From Chitinophaga sp. CF118 (GTDB lineage Bacteria > Bacteroidota > Bacteroidia > Chitinophagales > Chitinophagaceae), in contig NZ_FOMK01000004.1 in NCBI RefSeq assembly GCF_900112615.1, positions 124,001 through 188,000 of the forward strand: a stretch of DNA of 64,000 bases, given 5' to 3'. The notes under the pieces were generated by a model. That model worked only from the letters and a program-made list of their open reading frames with translations. It ran no database searches and was not told where the DNA came from. Position numbers and translations under genes: made by a program. Below, in pieces: positions 26,533-34,871 of the stretch; position 1 is the stretch's first letter, and each line of letters starts with the position of its first letter.

Positions 26533-28353
26533 TTACTTGCTATCCGCTAAAGAAACACTGAACATATTACTGATACGACCACCAGGAGTAACAATGATAT
26601 AATTCAATGTTAATGGTTTGGCTGAGTATGGAAGCTGAATAGGACCGCTGTATAAAGTAGCTGCCTGATCAGCTTTATGACCATCCACAGTATAGTATAT
26701 GGTACTATTGTTTACAAATGGAATGATCTCTACAGTCTTCCTTCCGGAAGACGCTGTACCAAAACGAATCTTTGCTTCCGGAATACGGTAGAATACATTC
26801 ATTTGTTCCAGTTCCTGTAAACGAAGAGGTAAACGTTTTGTAGAAAAATCATCATAGTTCTGATCTGCTCTTTCTGTCCAGGCGACCTCTGATAAAGCCA
26901 GTATCCTTGGGAAAAGCATATATTCCAGCTTATTATTCGTAGGGATGTATTCTGTCCACAGATTGCCCTGTACACCCAGGACATGCTTTTGTTGTTCGGC
27001 GGTTAAAGAATCTGGTTTTGGATGATAGCTGTATACTCTTTCCAATGGCAGAAAACCGCCAATAGCAACCGGTTCTGTCTTACCATCCTTTGCCTGGTAA
27101 TGATCCAGATATAAGTGACTATTAGGCGACATGATTACATCATGTCCCATTCTTGCTGCAGCTATACCACCGGCTTCACCTCTCCAGCTCATAACGGTTG
27201 CATTTGGAGCGAGTCCACCCTCCAGTATTTCATCCCAACCGACTAAACGCCTGCCATGCTGATTTAAGAACTTTTCAATGCGGGTAATGAAATAGCTTTG
27301 TAATCCGTGTTCATCTTTCAGTTTCTGTTTGCTGATCAGTTTTTGTGCAAATGCAGATTCTTTCCAGTGTTCTTTAGGCACCTCATCTCCACCTATATGA
27401 ATAAACTCACTTGGAAAGATGTCCATCACTTCAGTCAGTACATCTTCCAGGAATTTAAATGTTTCTTCTTTAGGGCAGAAAATACTGTAATGTACTCCCC
27501 AATAACCTGGAACATGGTAAGTAGTATCCTTACATCCAAATTCCGGATAAGCCGCCAATACAGCGGTACTGTGACCGGGGAGTTCAATTTCAGGTACAAT
27601 AGTGATCTTACGGTCGGCTGCATATTTTACCAACTCACGTGCTTCATCCTGGGTATAATATCCTCCATGTTTTTCACCGTCATATACAAAGGGTTTGAAA
27701 TCCCCATATTGGCCGATAATAGTGGAATCCCGCCATGCAGATAGCTGTGTCAGCTTTGGGTATTTCTTGATTTCCAAACGCCAGCCCTGATCTTCTGTCA
27801 GGTGCCAGTGCAGCCGGTTGAACTTAAAATAAGCCATCGCATCCACAATCTTTTTCATTTCATCTAAAGAGAAAAAGTGTCTGGCCACATCAATCATTAC
27901 TCCACGATATCCAAATGCAGGTTTGTCTGCAATACTTACTGCGGGAATAATCAGGCCCCCGTTTTGCGTCTCTATTAATTGAAGTACTGTCTGAAAAGCA
28001 TAAAAGCCTCCACTGTTTCCTCCTTTTATACTGATCTTATCAGTTGATACATTAAGGGTATAAGCCTCCTGCTCATTTCCCTGTTCTTCAATAATGATAG
28101 CGTTCCCGGAGGTATCAGGCGTTACAGTGAGCTTTAATTTGTACCTGTTCCACAGAAAGTCATTGAACAAGTCCGCATTCCGTTTAGCAGCATCACTTTT
28201 AGCAACAAGGTGAGTTTGCTGATCAAGGATAAAAACCCCTTTCCCGGGTTGAAGAGAAGCTGGTTTTGGAATGATGGAATAAACTCCATTCTGAGCATAG
28301 GCATTGCTAACTGCCATCCAGGCAATTAGAACAAAAACGATTCGCTTTAACAT
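26533..28353 (-). CDS. Beta-N-acetylhexosaminidase (GH20)
   Basis: A 606-residue exported enzyme. Signal peptide (1-20, ending AYA); an N-terminal GH20b-type domain (about 25-135); the catalytic TIM barrel (about 140-490) opening with FGYRGVMIDVARHFF and carrying HIGGDEVPK, where D323 and E324 form the substrate-assisted catalytic pair; and a C-terminal CHB_HEX_C-like beta domain (about 530-600). It removes terminal GlcNAc or GalNAc from chitin oligomers or glycoconjugates in the periplasm. Monocistronic, ending at the hairpin at 26463. No sulfatase or SusC/D gene is next to it. Confidence 0.95.
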   Translation of the reverse strand: MLKRIVFVLIAWMAVSNAYAQNGVYSIIPKPASLQPGKGVFILDQQTHLVAKSDAAKRNADLFNDFLWNRYKLKLTVTPDTSGNAIIIEEQGNEQEAYTLNVSTDKISIKGGNSGGFYAFQTVLQLIETQNGGLIIPAVSIADKPAFGYRGVMIDVARHFFSLDEMKKIVDAMAYFKFNRLHWHLTEDQGWRLEIKKYPKLTQLSAWRDSTIIGQYGDFKPFVYDGEKHGGYYTQDEARELVKYAADRKITIVPEIELPGHSTAVLAAYPEFGCKDTTYHVPGYWGVHYSIFCPKEETFKFLEDVLTEVMDIFPSEFIHIGGDEVPKEHWKESAFAQKLISKQKLKDEHGLQSYFITRIEKFLNQHGRRLVGWDEILEGGLAPNATVMSWRGEAGGIAAARMGHDVIMSPNSHLYLDHYQAKDGKTEPVAIGGFLPLERVYSYHPKPDSLTAEQQKHVLGVQGNLWTEYIPTNNKLEYMLFPRILALSEVAWTERADQNYDDFSTKRLPLRLQELEQMNVFYRIPEAKIRFGTASSGRKTVEIIPFVNNSTIYYTVDGHKADQAATLYSGPIQLPYSAKPLTLNYIIVTPGGRISNMFSVSLADSK

Positions 28354-28537
28354 GGTACTATCCTAATTTATTATTGAGACCGTTGGCAATTTTCCCAATA
28401 TATAAATATTCAATTAGGATCAAAAGGGAAATTGTACGAGCGGTTGGTACTGTTACCTGATACATTAAATAAAAAGTGCCTGCTTTCGAAACCTATAAAC
28501 ATTGCCTATGGCTATTATGCATTAAACAAAAGATGCT

Positions 28538-28545
28538 TATCTTTG
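28538..28545 (+). promoter_or_regulatory. -7 promoter element of the ATPase-nuclease module
   Basis: TATCTTTG, a full TAnnTTTG match, six bases before the ATG at 28552. It supports starting the ATPase there and not at the upstream in-frame ATG at 28432. Confidence 0.55.
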
Positions 28546-28551
28546 AAAAGT

Positions 28552-29607
28552 ATGAAGGCTACATTAAGAATACAAAACTTTGGACCAATCACCAATCTTG
28601 ATATTGAAGTAAAGAAATTCAATATTCTGATTGGACCACAAGCATCTGGTAAGAGCACTATATCAAAAGTTTTGTGTGTTATACATTCGTTTGATTATAC
28701 TATTTTTTCTAAAGCCAGTGAAAAGAGGCAGATAGACATACTATATGTGTTCCTCAATTATTATAGAATTGAGAACTTTCATAAACTAAATACATATTGG
28801 TTTTTTGAAGATGATTTCTTTTCTTTTGAATTAAATGGATTGAAAATACAAATTATCCATAAACAAGGACTGGAACATACTGTCAACCGAACAGAAAGCT
28901 ACTATATTCCAGCCGAAAGGATAGCTTTGCCAATGATAAGTGAGTCATTATTTGAGCTTACCCTTGAACAAAGTACATTACCCAAATATTTCTTACAATT
29001 TGGAAAGGATTTCACTCTTGCGAGGAAAAACCAAAAGACATTCAATCTTCCAATTTTAAATGTTGAATATGAATATAAAGACGGTAAAAATCTTGTAATA
29101 ATAAAAGGAAACGACCCACTCCAACTTGATGAAACATCTAGTGCTATTCAAGCCAATCTGCCGTTGTTGGTTATTCTCCAATATCCCATTAAAACTGCAT
29201 CGCTATTTGTAATTGAAGAAGTGGAATTACATGGATTTCCGACATTACAAAAGGAGTTGCTTTATTACATTACAGAAAGAATGAGCATGCCTCACTTAAG
29301 CAGTGCTTATGTTATGTTGCCAACTCACAGTCCTTATATCCTAAGCGCTGCAAATAACTTGCTCTTTGCATCTAAAGTTGCTGCTCAGAATAATGATGCT
29401 GATGAAAAAGTCAATGACATAATATCCAGCAAATCATGGATTGACAAAAATGATTTTTCTGCCTATTATGTAAAAAATGGAAGTGCCACTTCAATCGTAA
29501 ACGCGAATACCGGTCTTATTGATGAGAATGAATTAGATAGCATTTCTGAAGATTTGGCCGGTGAATTTGATGCTTTAATGGAATTGTACAAGCCTAATAC
29601 CAAATGA
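28552..29607 (+). CDS. ABC-type AAA ATPase (OLD/AAA_15-like, no Toprim), first gene of a two-gene module
   Basis: A 351-residue SMC/RecF-class ATPase. Walker A is GPQASGKST (K34); a Q-loop-like region follows; SYYIPAERIALPM (about 116-128) is typical of AAA_15/AAA_21 proteins; the signature is reduced to ETSSAIQA (about 194-201); Walker B is LFVIEEVELHGFP (E222/E223; the usual EEPE.H has Val for Pro); the His switch is THSPYIL (H259). The last 90 residues are helical and acidic; no Toprim nuclease domain is present. The frame opens at 28432 but the promoter and homologous N-termini (LRIQNFGPI) favour 28552. Its stop overlaps the next gene's start by four bases. Sampled lines are 20-30% GC, lower than the neighbouring GH20 gene, suggesting acquisition. 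Confidence 0.85.
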   Translation: MKATLRIQNFGPITNLDIEVKKFNILIGPQASGKSTISKVLCVIHSFDYTIFSKASEKRQIDILYVFLNYYRIENFHKLNTYWFFEDDFFSFELNGLKIQIIHKQGLEHTVNRTESYYIPAERIALPMISESLFELTLEQSTLPKYFLQFGKDFTLARKNQKTFNLPILNVEYEYKDGKNLVIIKGNDPLQLDETSSAIQANLPLLVILQYPIKTASLFVIEEVELHGFPTLQKELLYYITERMSMPHLSSAYVMLPTHSPYILSAANNLLFASKVAAQNNDADEKVNDIISSKSWIDKNDFSAYYVKNGSATSIVNANTGLIDENELDSISEDLAGEFDALMELYKPNTK

Positions 29608-30128
29608 TACAGGATTTAAGAAGGGTTTTTGGCACTGAAACTGCTGATTGTCTTACTGAAACAAACGATACAAAAATAGAAATATTCGACTGTTATGATT
29701 GCGCTGCAGCACAGCAAAAAAGCTATATAAAAGCACGAGAAGAACAACCTGTTCATTTCACACTTGAAAACCCAACGGCTGCAACATTAGCCTTTGCGGC
29801 TTTAGATAATTGTTTACTTCGTTCTGATAATGAATCAAGATGTGATTTCTTTATAGGAAATTCCAGGAAGCTATATTTTGTTGAAATCAAACAAGTTAAA
29901 TCTAATCAGAGAAGTGCTGCAAGAGCAAATGCTATAAAACAATTAGATTCTTCTATTTCCTTATTGAAAGATAAAATCGATCTTCAAAATACATCCCTTA
30001 TTGCTGTGGTATGCCTTAAAGCAAAACAGGTATATCCTTTACAAAGTGCAAAACGTGCAGCAGATATTGTAGCTTTTAAAGAGACCCATAATGCGGATCT
30101 GATGGAAGGACAAAGTCATACCTTTTAA
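29604..30128 (+). CDS. PD-(D/E)XK nuclease-like protein, second gene of the module
   Basis: A 174-residue protein. The segment CDFFIGNSRKLYFVEIK gives D81...E94-x-K96, the active-site pattern of the PD-(D/E)XK fold, framed by a preceding helix (TAATLAFAALDNCLL) and a following helix with a Gln (ARANAIKQLDSSISLL, Q113), then a beta-strand LIAVVCLK. The first 55 residues are a separate small domain with three Cys (C16, C30, C33). It is translationally coupled (ATGA) to the ATPase. Such an ATPase + small nuclease pair resembles defence modules in layout (for example Septu or PARIS), but neither gene matches those families closely. The call is by motif only. Confidence 0.65.
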   Translation: MIQDLRRVFGTETADCLTETNDTKIEIFDCYDCAAAQQKSYIKAREEQPVHFTLENPTAATLAFAALDNCLLRSDNESRCDFFIGNSRKLYFVEIKQVKSNQRSAARANAIKQLDSSISLLKDKIDLQNTSLIAVVCLKAKQVYPLQSAKRAADIVAFKETHNADLMEGQSHTF

Positions 30129-30159
30129 TCTGATAATACCAGGGCAACAATTATGAAAA

Positions 30160-30200
30160 GAGTTGATCCCCAAGCCCCTTTTGAGCCTTTGGATCAACTC
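30160..30200 (-). terminator. Terminator of the PUL1 operon
   Basis: Ten-base perfect arms, GAGTTGATCC at 30160-30169 and GGATCAACTC at 30191-30200, with a further partial inner stem. On the minus strand TTTTCAT follows. It lies eight bases after the last PUL1 gene and may also stop the ATPase-nuclease transcript. Confidence 0.75.
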
Positions 30201-30207
30201 CAATACT

Positions 30208-31944
30208 TTACTTTTTATCGACCACCATAAATACCACAGACAAAGGCGGCAAGGTCACTGTCACACCTTGTTGTGCGCTGGCTTCATAGGCCTTTACCGC
30301 AGTATAATTTGCCGGGCCACCTGCTACACCTGAAGGACCTTCTCCATTTACAAATACCTTACGGGAAAAGCTGGTGCTCCCATCCCCTCCTGTCAGTACA
30401 TACCAGTAAAAGCGATTGCCTGCATTAAAATTCTTGAAGGCAAGTTTTACATTTTGCTGATTAGTGCCTTTGTTTACAAGGGCAACAGACACCTCTCCTG
30501 AACTGAACGTTGATGCATAAGTACTGATATTGCTAGTACTGTCAGACACCTGGGTATTAATAAATCTGTCGCCCAGGAATTTCTGGAAAAAGTAGAAATA
30601 ATAGAAGGCTGGTCTTGGTGCCCATTTCGTTTCACCGGAAGCGGCTTCACCCTGACTGAAGAGGCCATGATCATTGCCGTTCTCCCAGCTGTTTGCAATA
30701 TCCCAGCGGCTGGCCATACCAAACTTATTCTTCATCAATTCACCCAATACCATTACAGCGTGCATGCCTGCTACCTGCGATACCATTTGCTGAGATCCCA
30801 CAGCAAAGATATTCCACTCTGTCAGTGCAACCGGCTTTGTACTTACACCAGCTGTAGAAAGAGAGCTGGCCAGATAATCGGACATTGCTTTAGTTACAGT
30901 AACGGCAGAAGCCAATATTTCAGGCGGGTTGGAATTAGTATTGTAAGGAGTATAATAACTATGTACAATAAAATAGTCCGCTCCACTACCTGCCTGTTTC
31001 AATACACCGCTGTTCCAGCTTTGATCTGTTGCCGTAGCCCATACTGCCGGTGCATGTTCAAGTAATTGCGCACCAATATAAATTGGTTTACCATTTTCCG
31101 CAGCTGCTTTACGCATTGAATCTGCAAATACTTTGTAATGTCTGCCATAAAGATCTCCGGTTACCATTTCTGGCTGACCATCCTTATTCGCGGCAACGTC
31201 TATCCTGTAACCGGCCTGCCAGGTACCATTAGATTCATTACCAATCTCCCAGTAACGCGTACGTCCTTTATCATAACGTACCCAGTCAGCTGCGAGATGC
31301 GCTGCTGCTGCTACAGGATCAGCACTGGTACCATATCTTGCATACCCGTAATTTACGGTGATAATACCTTCATTGCCGGTTTGCTGCAACATGCTATAGT
31401 AATTATCCAGCGACAATGTCCAGCCGGCAGTATTGCCGCCATACCAGTAACCAGGATCTATACTATTACCATCAGCATCCTTAATGGTTGCAGGGGCATC
31501 AGCAGGTGGATTGCCTGGTAAGCCGTTCCAGAAAAATACACTACTGAGATTACCACCCGGGAAACGTATAATACCAGGATGCAGATTGGTAAGATGGGTG
31601 AGCAATGATTGCTCAGTAACCATCTGGCTCATATAAAGATTACTGTTGTTCCCGAATAAAGCGGGAGAAACTTTCGTGACTACCGTAGATGCATCTACGG
31701 TCACCGTCAGGGTGGCGGAAGCCGGAACCGTTTTTTCGGTATAAGAGGGTGCTGAAAAGGTTTTCTTCGCCCATCCCTCCATAAAAAACCCGATAGTACC
31801 TGCCAGTGAAGGATCACTGGGTACGGTTACGATTATTGAATCTCCCTTGTTCTCGCCGGTGTCTGTTTCTGCAGTACTCTTACTACAAGCTGTTACAATT
31901 GTCAATACCAGGCATACAATTCCAATGCTGTTGGTTCTTCTCAT
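30208..31944 (-). CDS. Clan GH-A glycoside hydrolase, alpha-L-arabinofuranosidase-like lipoprotein
   Basis: A 578-residue lipoprotein (lipobox VTAC in the signal peptide, followed by acidic residues that often mark surface export). The catalytic barrel begins VSPALFGNNSNLY; HPGIIRFPGGNLSSVFFW resembles GH51. The candidate acid/base is E237 in YWEIGNESNG and the nucleophile E376 in ALTEWNIF; the 139-residue gap fits a GH-A barrel. A beta-sandwich follows. The family could be GH51-like, GH30-like or GH39-like; arabinofuranosidase is the best guess. It is the last gene of PUL1 and its only enzyme in this window, 10 bases after the glycan-binding gene. Confidence 0.75.
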   Translation of the reverse strand: MRRTNSIGIVCLVLTIVTACSKSTAETDTGENKGDSIIVTVPSDPSLAGTIGFFMEGWAKKTFSAPSYTEKTVPASATLTVTVDASTVVTKVSPALFGNNSNLYMSQMVTEQSLLTHLTNLHPGIIRFPGGNLSSVFFWNGLPGNPPADAPATIKDADGNSIDPGYWYGGNTAGWTLSLDNYYSMLQQTGNEGIITVNYGYARYGTSADPVAAAAHLAADWVRYDKGRTRYWEIGNESNGTWQAGYRIDVAANKDGQPEMVTGDLYGRHYKVFADSMRKAAAENGKPIYIGAQLLEHAPAVWATATDQSWNSGVLKQAGSGADYFIVHSYYTPYNTNSNPPEILASAVTVTKAMSDYLASSLSTAGVSTKPVALTEWNIFAVGSQQMVSQVAGMHAVMVLGELMKNKFGMASRWDIANSWENGNDHGLFSQGEAASGETKWAPRPAFYYFYFFQKFLGDRFINTQVSDSTSNISTYASTFSSGEVSVALVNKGTNQQNVKLAFKNFNAGNRFYWYVLTGGDGSTSFSRKVFVNGEGPSGVAGGPANYTAVKAYEASAQQGVTVTLPPLSVVFMVVDKK

Positions 31945-31954
31945 CGGTTAAAAT

Positions 31955-33184
31955 TTATTTTATTTTTACAATCCTGAAATTATCAAAAGCCGCATTATAT
32001 ACATCTACAGGACTGGCTTCTGTAATAAAGCGATAACCAAACGCTACTACACCTCCATCTTTTAAAAGGTCTGCCATTGTAACGGCGCCCGCGCCTGTAC
32101 CTTCTACACCATCTGCTACAGTTTTAAACTCAGATAACGGAACTGTAACGGTCACCCATGTATCTTTAGTATCCGCTATTCCATCTGCAGCAGTAGACCA
32201 TGGCATAAAGCGATAGGCATAATTATCTCCCATGCGCAACACATCCACGCCGGCAGTCCATGGTTCTTTCGTGTTGATCTCAAACTTAAGTGCATAGTTA
32301 GCAGCCTGCTGTGTCATAACATCGCTTGTGAACATTGCTACCTCACTGAAATTACCCGAACGGTTACCATTCCACCAGGCTCCATCTTTTGCACCTACGC
32401 CACCAAAAATATTCTGCAGATAAGCGCCCCTGGTTCCCGGGAACATAGAAGCATCAGTAGTTCTGTTAGCTCCCCACCAGCCCCAGTTGAAAACAGGCAA
32501 TTCCCCGGTTTCACCAGCTGCGGTAAGGTTGCTGATCACATTCCCACTCTGATGATCATTTAAAGGCGCATTGGACACCGTATTTCCATATTTAGCCTGA
32601 ATTTCAATACGTCCGGTATCATCTCCCAGATCGGGCATAATCATTCCTAACCTTGTACCTGCCGCATTTTCCACAAACTCCGTTAACTCATGGCCACCTG
32701 GGAAAATCACTTTATCGATCAACCATAAACTGGAACCATAAATGATCAGTGAATCGCCCGGTAAGGCATTTTCATTTGAGATTGCTGCAATAGCTGGCGG
32801 TGGTATATCTACCACAAAAGAGTAAGAGGTTTCTCCATGTGAAGTTACAATACGGATAGTATTGGGAACATCTGGATCTGTTGCCTCCGTTGGTGCATTT
32901 CCCGGTATTGTAATAATGAGATGAGTATTGGTATTATAAGTGGAATTAAAATAAGCACTCTGTCCGTTGAAGGAAACGGTTACCGCACCATTCAGATTTT
33001 GCCCTGTTATCAGGATAAGCGTACCAGGCAATGCTCTTACAAAAGAGCTGTCCTGATGTAACGAATCCAGCAGGGTGACTGTATTAACAACCGGTGAACC
33101 GGAAATATCTTTATCTTTTGAACATGCCAGCAGTAATAATAACATAACCGGCAGCAGGTTTCTGATTGCTTTAATATTAATCAT
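31955..33184 (-). CDS. Surface glycan-binding lipoprotein (SGBP) with IPT/TIG-like domain
   Basis: A 409-residue lipoprotein (lipobox LLAC then SKDKD). Two Ig-like IPT/TIG-type repeats (about 30-220) carry segments such as PGTLILITGQNLNGAVTVSFNG and PGDSLIIYGSSLWLIDKV. The C-terminal part (about 225-409) is a beta-sandwich rich in Trp (FNWGWWGANRT, DGAWWNGNRSGNF), resembling the glycan-binding domain of SGBP-B proteins in xyloglucan-type loci. It probably holds polysaccharide on the cell surface for the SusC/SusD complex. It is between SusD and the glycosidase, with A-rich spacers. Confidence 0.8.
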   Translation of the reverse strand: MINIKAIRNLLPVMLLLLLACSKDKDISGSPVVNTVTLLDSLHQDSSFVRALPGTLILITGQNLNGAVTVSFNGQSAYFNSTYNTNTHLIITIPGNAPTEATDPDVPNTIRIVTSHGETSYSFVVDIPPPAIAAISNENALPGDSLIIYGSSLWLIDKVIFPGGHELTEFVENAAGTRLGMIMPDLGDDTGRIEIQAKYGNTVSNAPLNDHQSGNVISNLTAAGETGELPVFNWGWWGANRTTDASMFPGTRGAYLQNIFGGVGAKDGAWWNGNRSGNFSEVAMFTSDVMTQQAANYALKFEINTKEPWTAGVDVLRMGDNYAYRFMPWSTAADGIADTKDTWVTVTVPLSEFKTVADGVEGTGAGAVTMADLLKDGGVVAFGYRFITEASPVDVYNAAFDNFRIVKIK

Positions 33185-33198
33185 AACGTTACTTTTTT

Positions 33199-34851
33199 TT
33201 AATTAAACTTATATGGCACTGGCGGTTTTCTAAGATTTGGAGCAGCGGTCAACTCTGCTGCGGGATAAGGCAGCTGAAAATTGCTTTCTGAAACAGGATA
33301 AAAGGCCGGTTGATCAGATGTAACTGTCCAGGAAGTAGCATTGGTAGCAGCATTGGGAACAATCTTGTAAGAACCCCTGTCCTGATTGTTAAGGATAGAA
33401 AGTGCCAAAGCGGGATTATAATAATGCAGACGAACAATATCATACCATGCCTGTCCTTCCATCGCCAGTTCCAGCTTTCTTTCTCTAAAGATATCATCCC
33501 ATGTGATCACTGTCATTTCATCGAGCCCGGCTCTGGTGCGTACAGCATTGTAATATTTCAATGCCTGCGCATCAGCGGTAGATGCATTGTTTCCCAGCAC
33601 AGCTTCTGCATAAATCAGGTACACATCTGCGAGGCGCAACATGTAAGTGCTAATCTCCGTATGCTGTTGTGTTACTTTTCCATCATTATCTTCCGGCCGT
33701 CCTACTACATATTTTTTCACCCACGCGCGGTTATTATATCTGTCTGTACCAACAAAATTCCAGGGTACCTGTAATTCCTGTATGATCTTCTTACCAGGAT
33801 TATTTGGATCGTCTATGGACTGATGTATATAGGAATAATGATCTCCGGGGAACATGAATGTTCCTTTACGACGTTTATCATTTGCTGAATACAGTTTCAG
33901 CAGGTCGTAAGAAGCACCGAGATCACCGCCCCAGCCATCGCCAAAACCTGTTATATCAGAGCTATAGGCAAGGAATGCCTGCACACTGTTTTGTGTTCCC
34001 CAGTCGCCATCATATTTCCATTGCAGAGAGAATAAACTTTCTGAATTGTTATTATTCTTCATAAGAAACAGGTCTTCATAATTACTCATCAGTGAAGCGC
34101 CGCTGTTCATAATCACATCATTTGCATACCATGCAGCACTGTCCAGATCTGCCTGAGTGCGGGAGCCCGATTGTCCTACGCCTGCACGGGTAAGGTACAT
34201 CCTGGCCAGCATACCTTCTGCAGCCCATTTGGTTAAACGTCCTTTCTGCAAAGGAGTAGAAGGCAGGTTCTGTGCGGCAGCACGGATATCGCGTATTATG
34301 AATTCCCATACTGTCTCAGTAGTATTCCTTGTAATGGTAGTATCAGTGAGCAGCACATTATTATCTGTGATGATGGGTACTGGTCCCCAGTTCTGTACCA
34401 GGTAAGAATAAGCAAGTCCTCTCATAAAACGGCCCTCTGCAATCCCTGCCTGTTTTACATTTTCAGGTACTGAGGATGCAGTATATTTTGTGAGATTATT
34501 GATCACCATATTTGACTGTGCAACTACATTAAAAAAGGAAGTCCAGGAACTGTATACTTCTGGTGTAATATCTGTAGTCTGCATCCTGATATTATCTACC
34601 TGGTAGGAGCCTGACATTAAAATCCCGGCTCTTCCATCACCTATACCGTGCGAAGATTTATCATTCCAGGCAAACCATACAATATTATAGAGCGGGGCTG
34701 TACCTGCCAGCACCTGGTCTGATGATTTATAAAAATTAGCATCTACGATAGCATCTTCCGGTGGTCTGTTCAAAAAGTCTTTACTGCAACCAGCCAGTAC
34801 TGCCAATATCATTAACGCGGTCGAATATATTTTATAATTAAGCTTGTTCAT
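33199..34851 (-). CDS. SusD/RagB-family glycan-binding lipoprotein (PUL1)
   Basis: A 550-residue lipoprotein (lipobox LAGC, then SKDFLNRPPEDAI). The SusD pattern is clear: FYKSSDQVLAGTAPLYNIVW near the start, the central GRFMRGLAYSYLVQNWGPVPI, and the C-terminal IFRERKLELAMEGQAWYDIVRLHYY. SusD closes like a lid over the SusC barrel and binds the glycan. It follows SusC by 20 bases, in the usual SusC-SusD order. Confidence 0.95.
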   Translation of the reverse strand: MNKLNYKIYSTALMILAVLAGCSKDFLNRPPEDAIVDANFYKSSDQVLAGTAPLYNIVWFAWNDKSSHGIGDGRAGILMSGSYQVDNIRMQTTDITPEVYSSWTSFFNVVAQSNMVINNLTKYTASSVPENVKQAGIAEGRFMRGLAYSYLVQNWGPVPIITDNNVLLTDTTITRNTTETVWEFIIRDIRAAAQNLPSTPLQKGRLTKWAAEGMLARMYLTRAGVGQSGSRTQADLDSAAWYANDVIMNSGASLMSNYEDLFLMKNNNNSESLFSLQWKYDGDWGTQNSVQAFLAYSSDITGFGDGWGGDLGASYDLLKLYSANDKRRKGTFMFPGDHYSYIHQSIDDPNNPGKKIIQELQVPWNFVGTDRYNNRAWVKKYVVGRPEDNDGKVTQQHTEISTYMLRLADVYLIYAEAVLGNNASTADAQALKYYNAVRTRAGLDEMTVITWDDIFRERKLELAMEGQAWYDIVRLHYYNPALALSILNNQDRGSYKIVPNAATNATSWTVTSDQPAFYPVSESNFQLPYPAAELTAAPNLRKPPVPYKFN

Positions 34852-34871
34852 GATCTAAATTTTTAACTGCT

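Noticed and set aside
28432-28551. Forty-codon N-terminal extension of the ATPase
   Set aside because: A -7 promoter box lies within it and homologous ATPases begin near LRIQNFGPI.
29604-30128. Toprim-type nuclease as in PARIS AriB
   Set aside because: No DxD or conserved Glu pattern of Toprim; the residues fit D...ExK of PD-(D/E)XK better.
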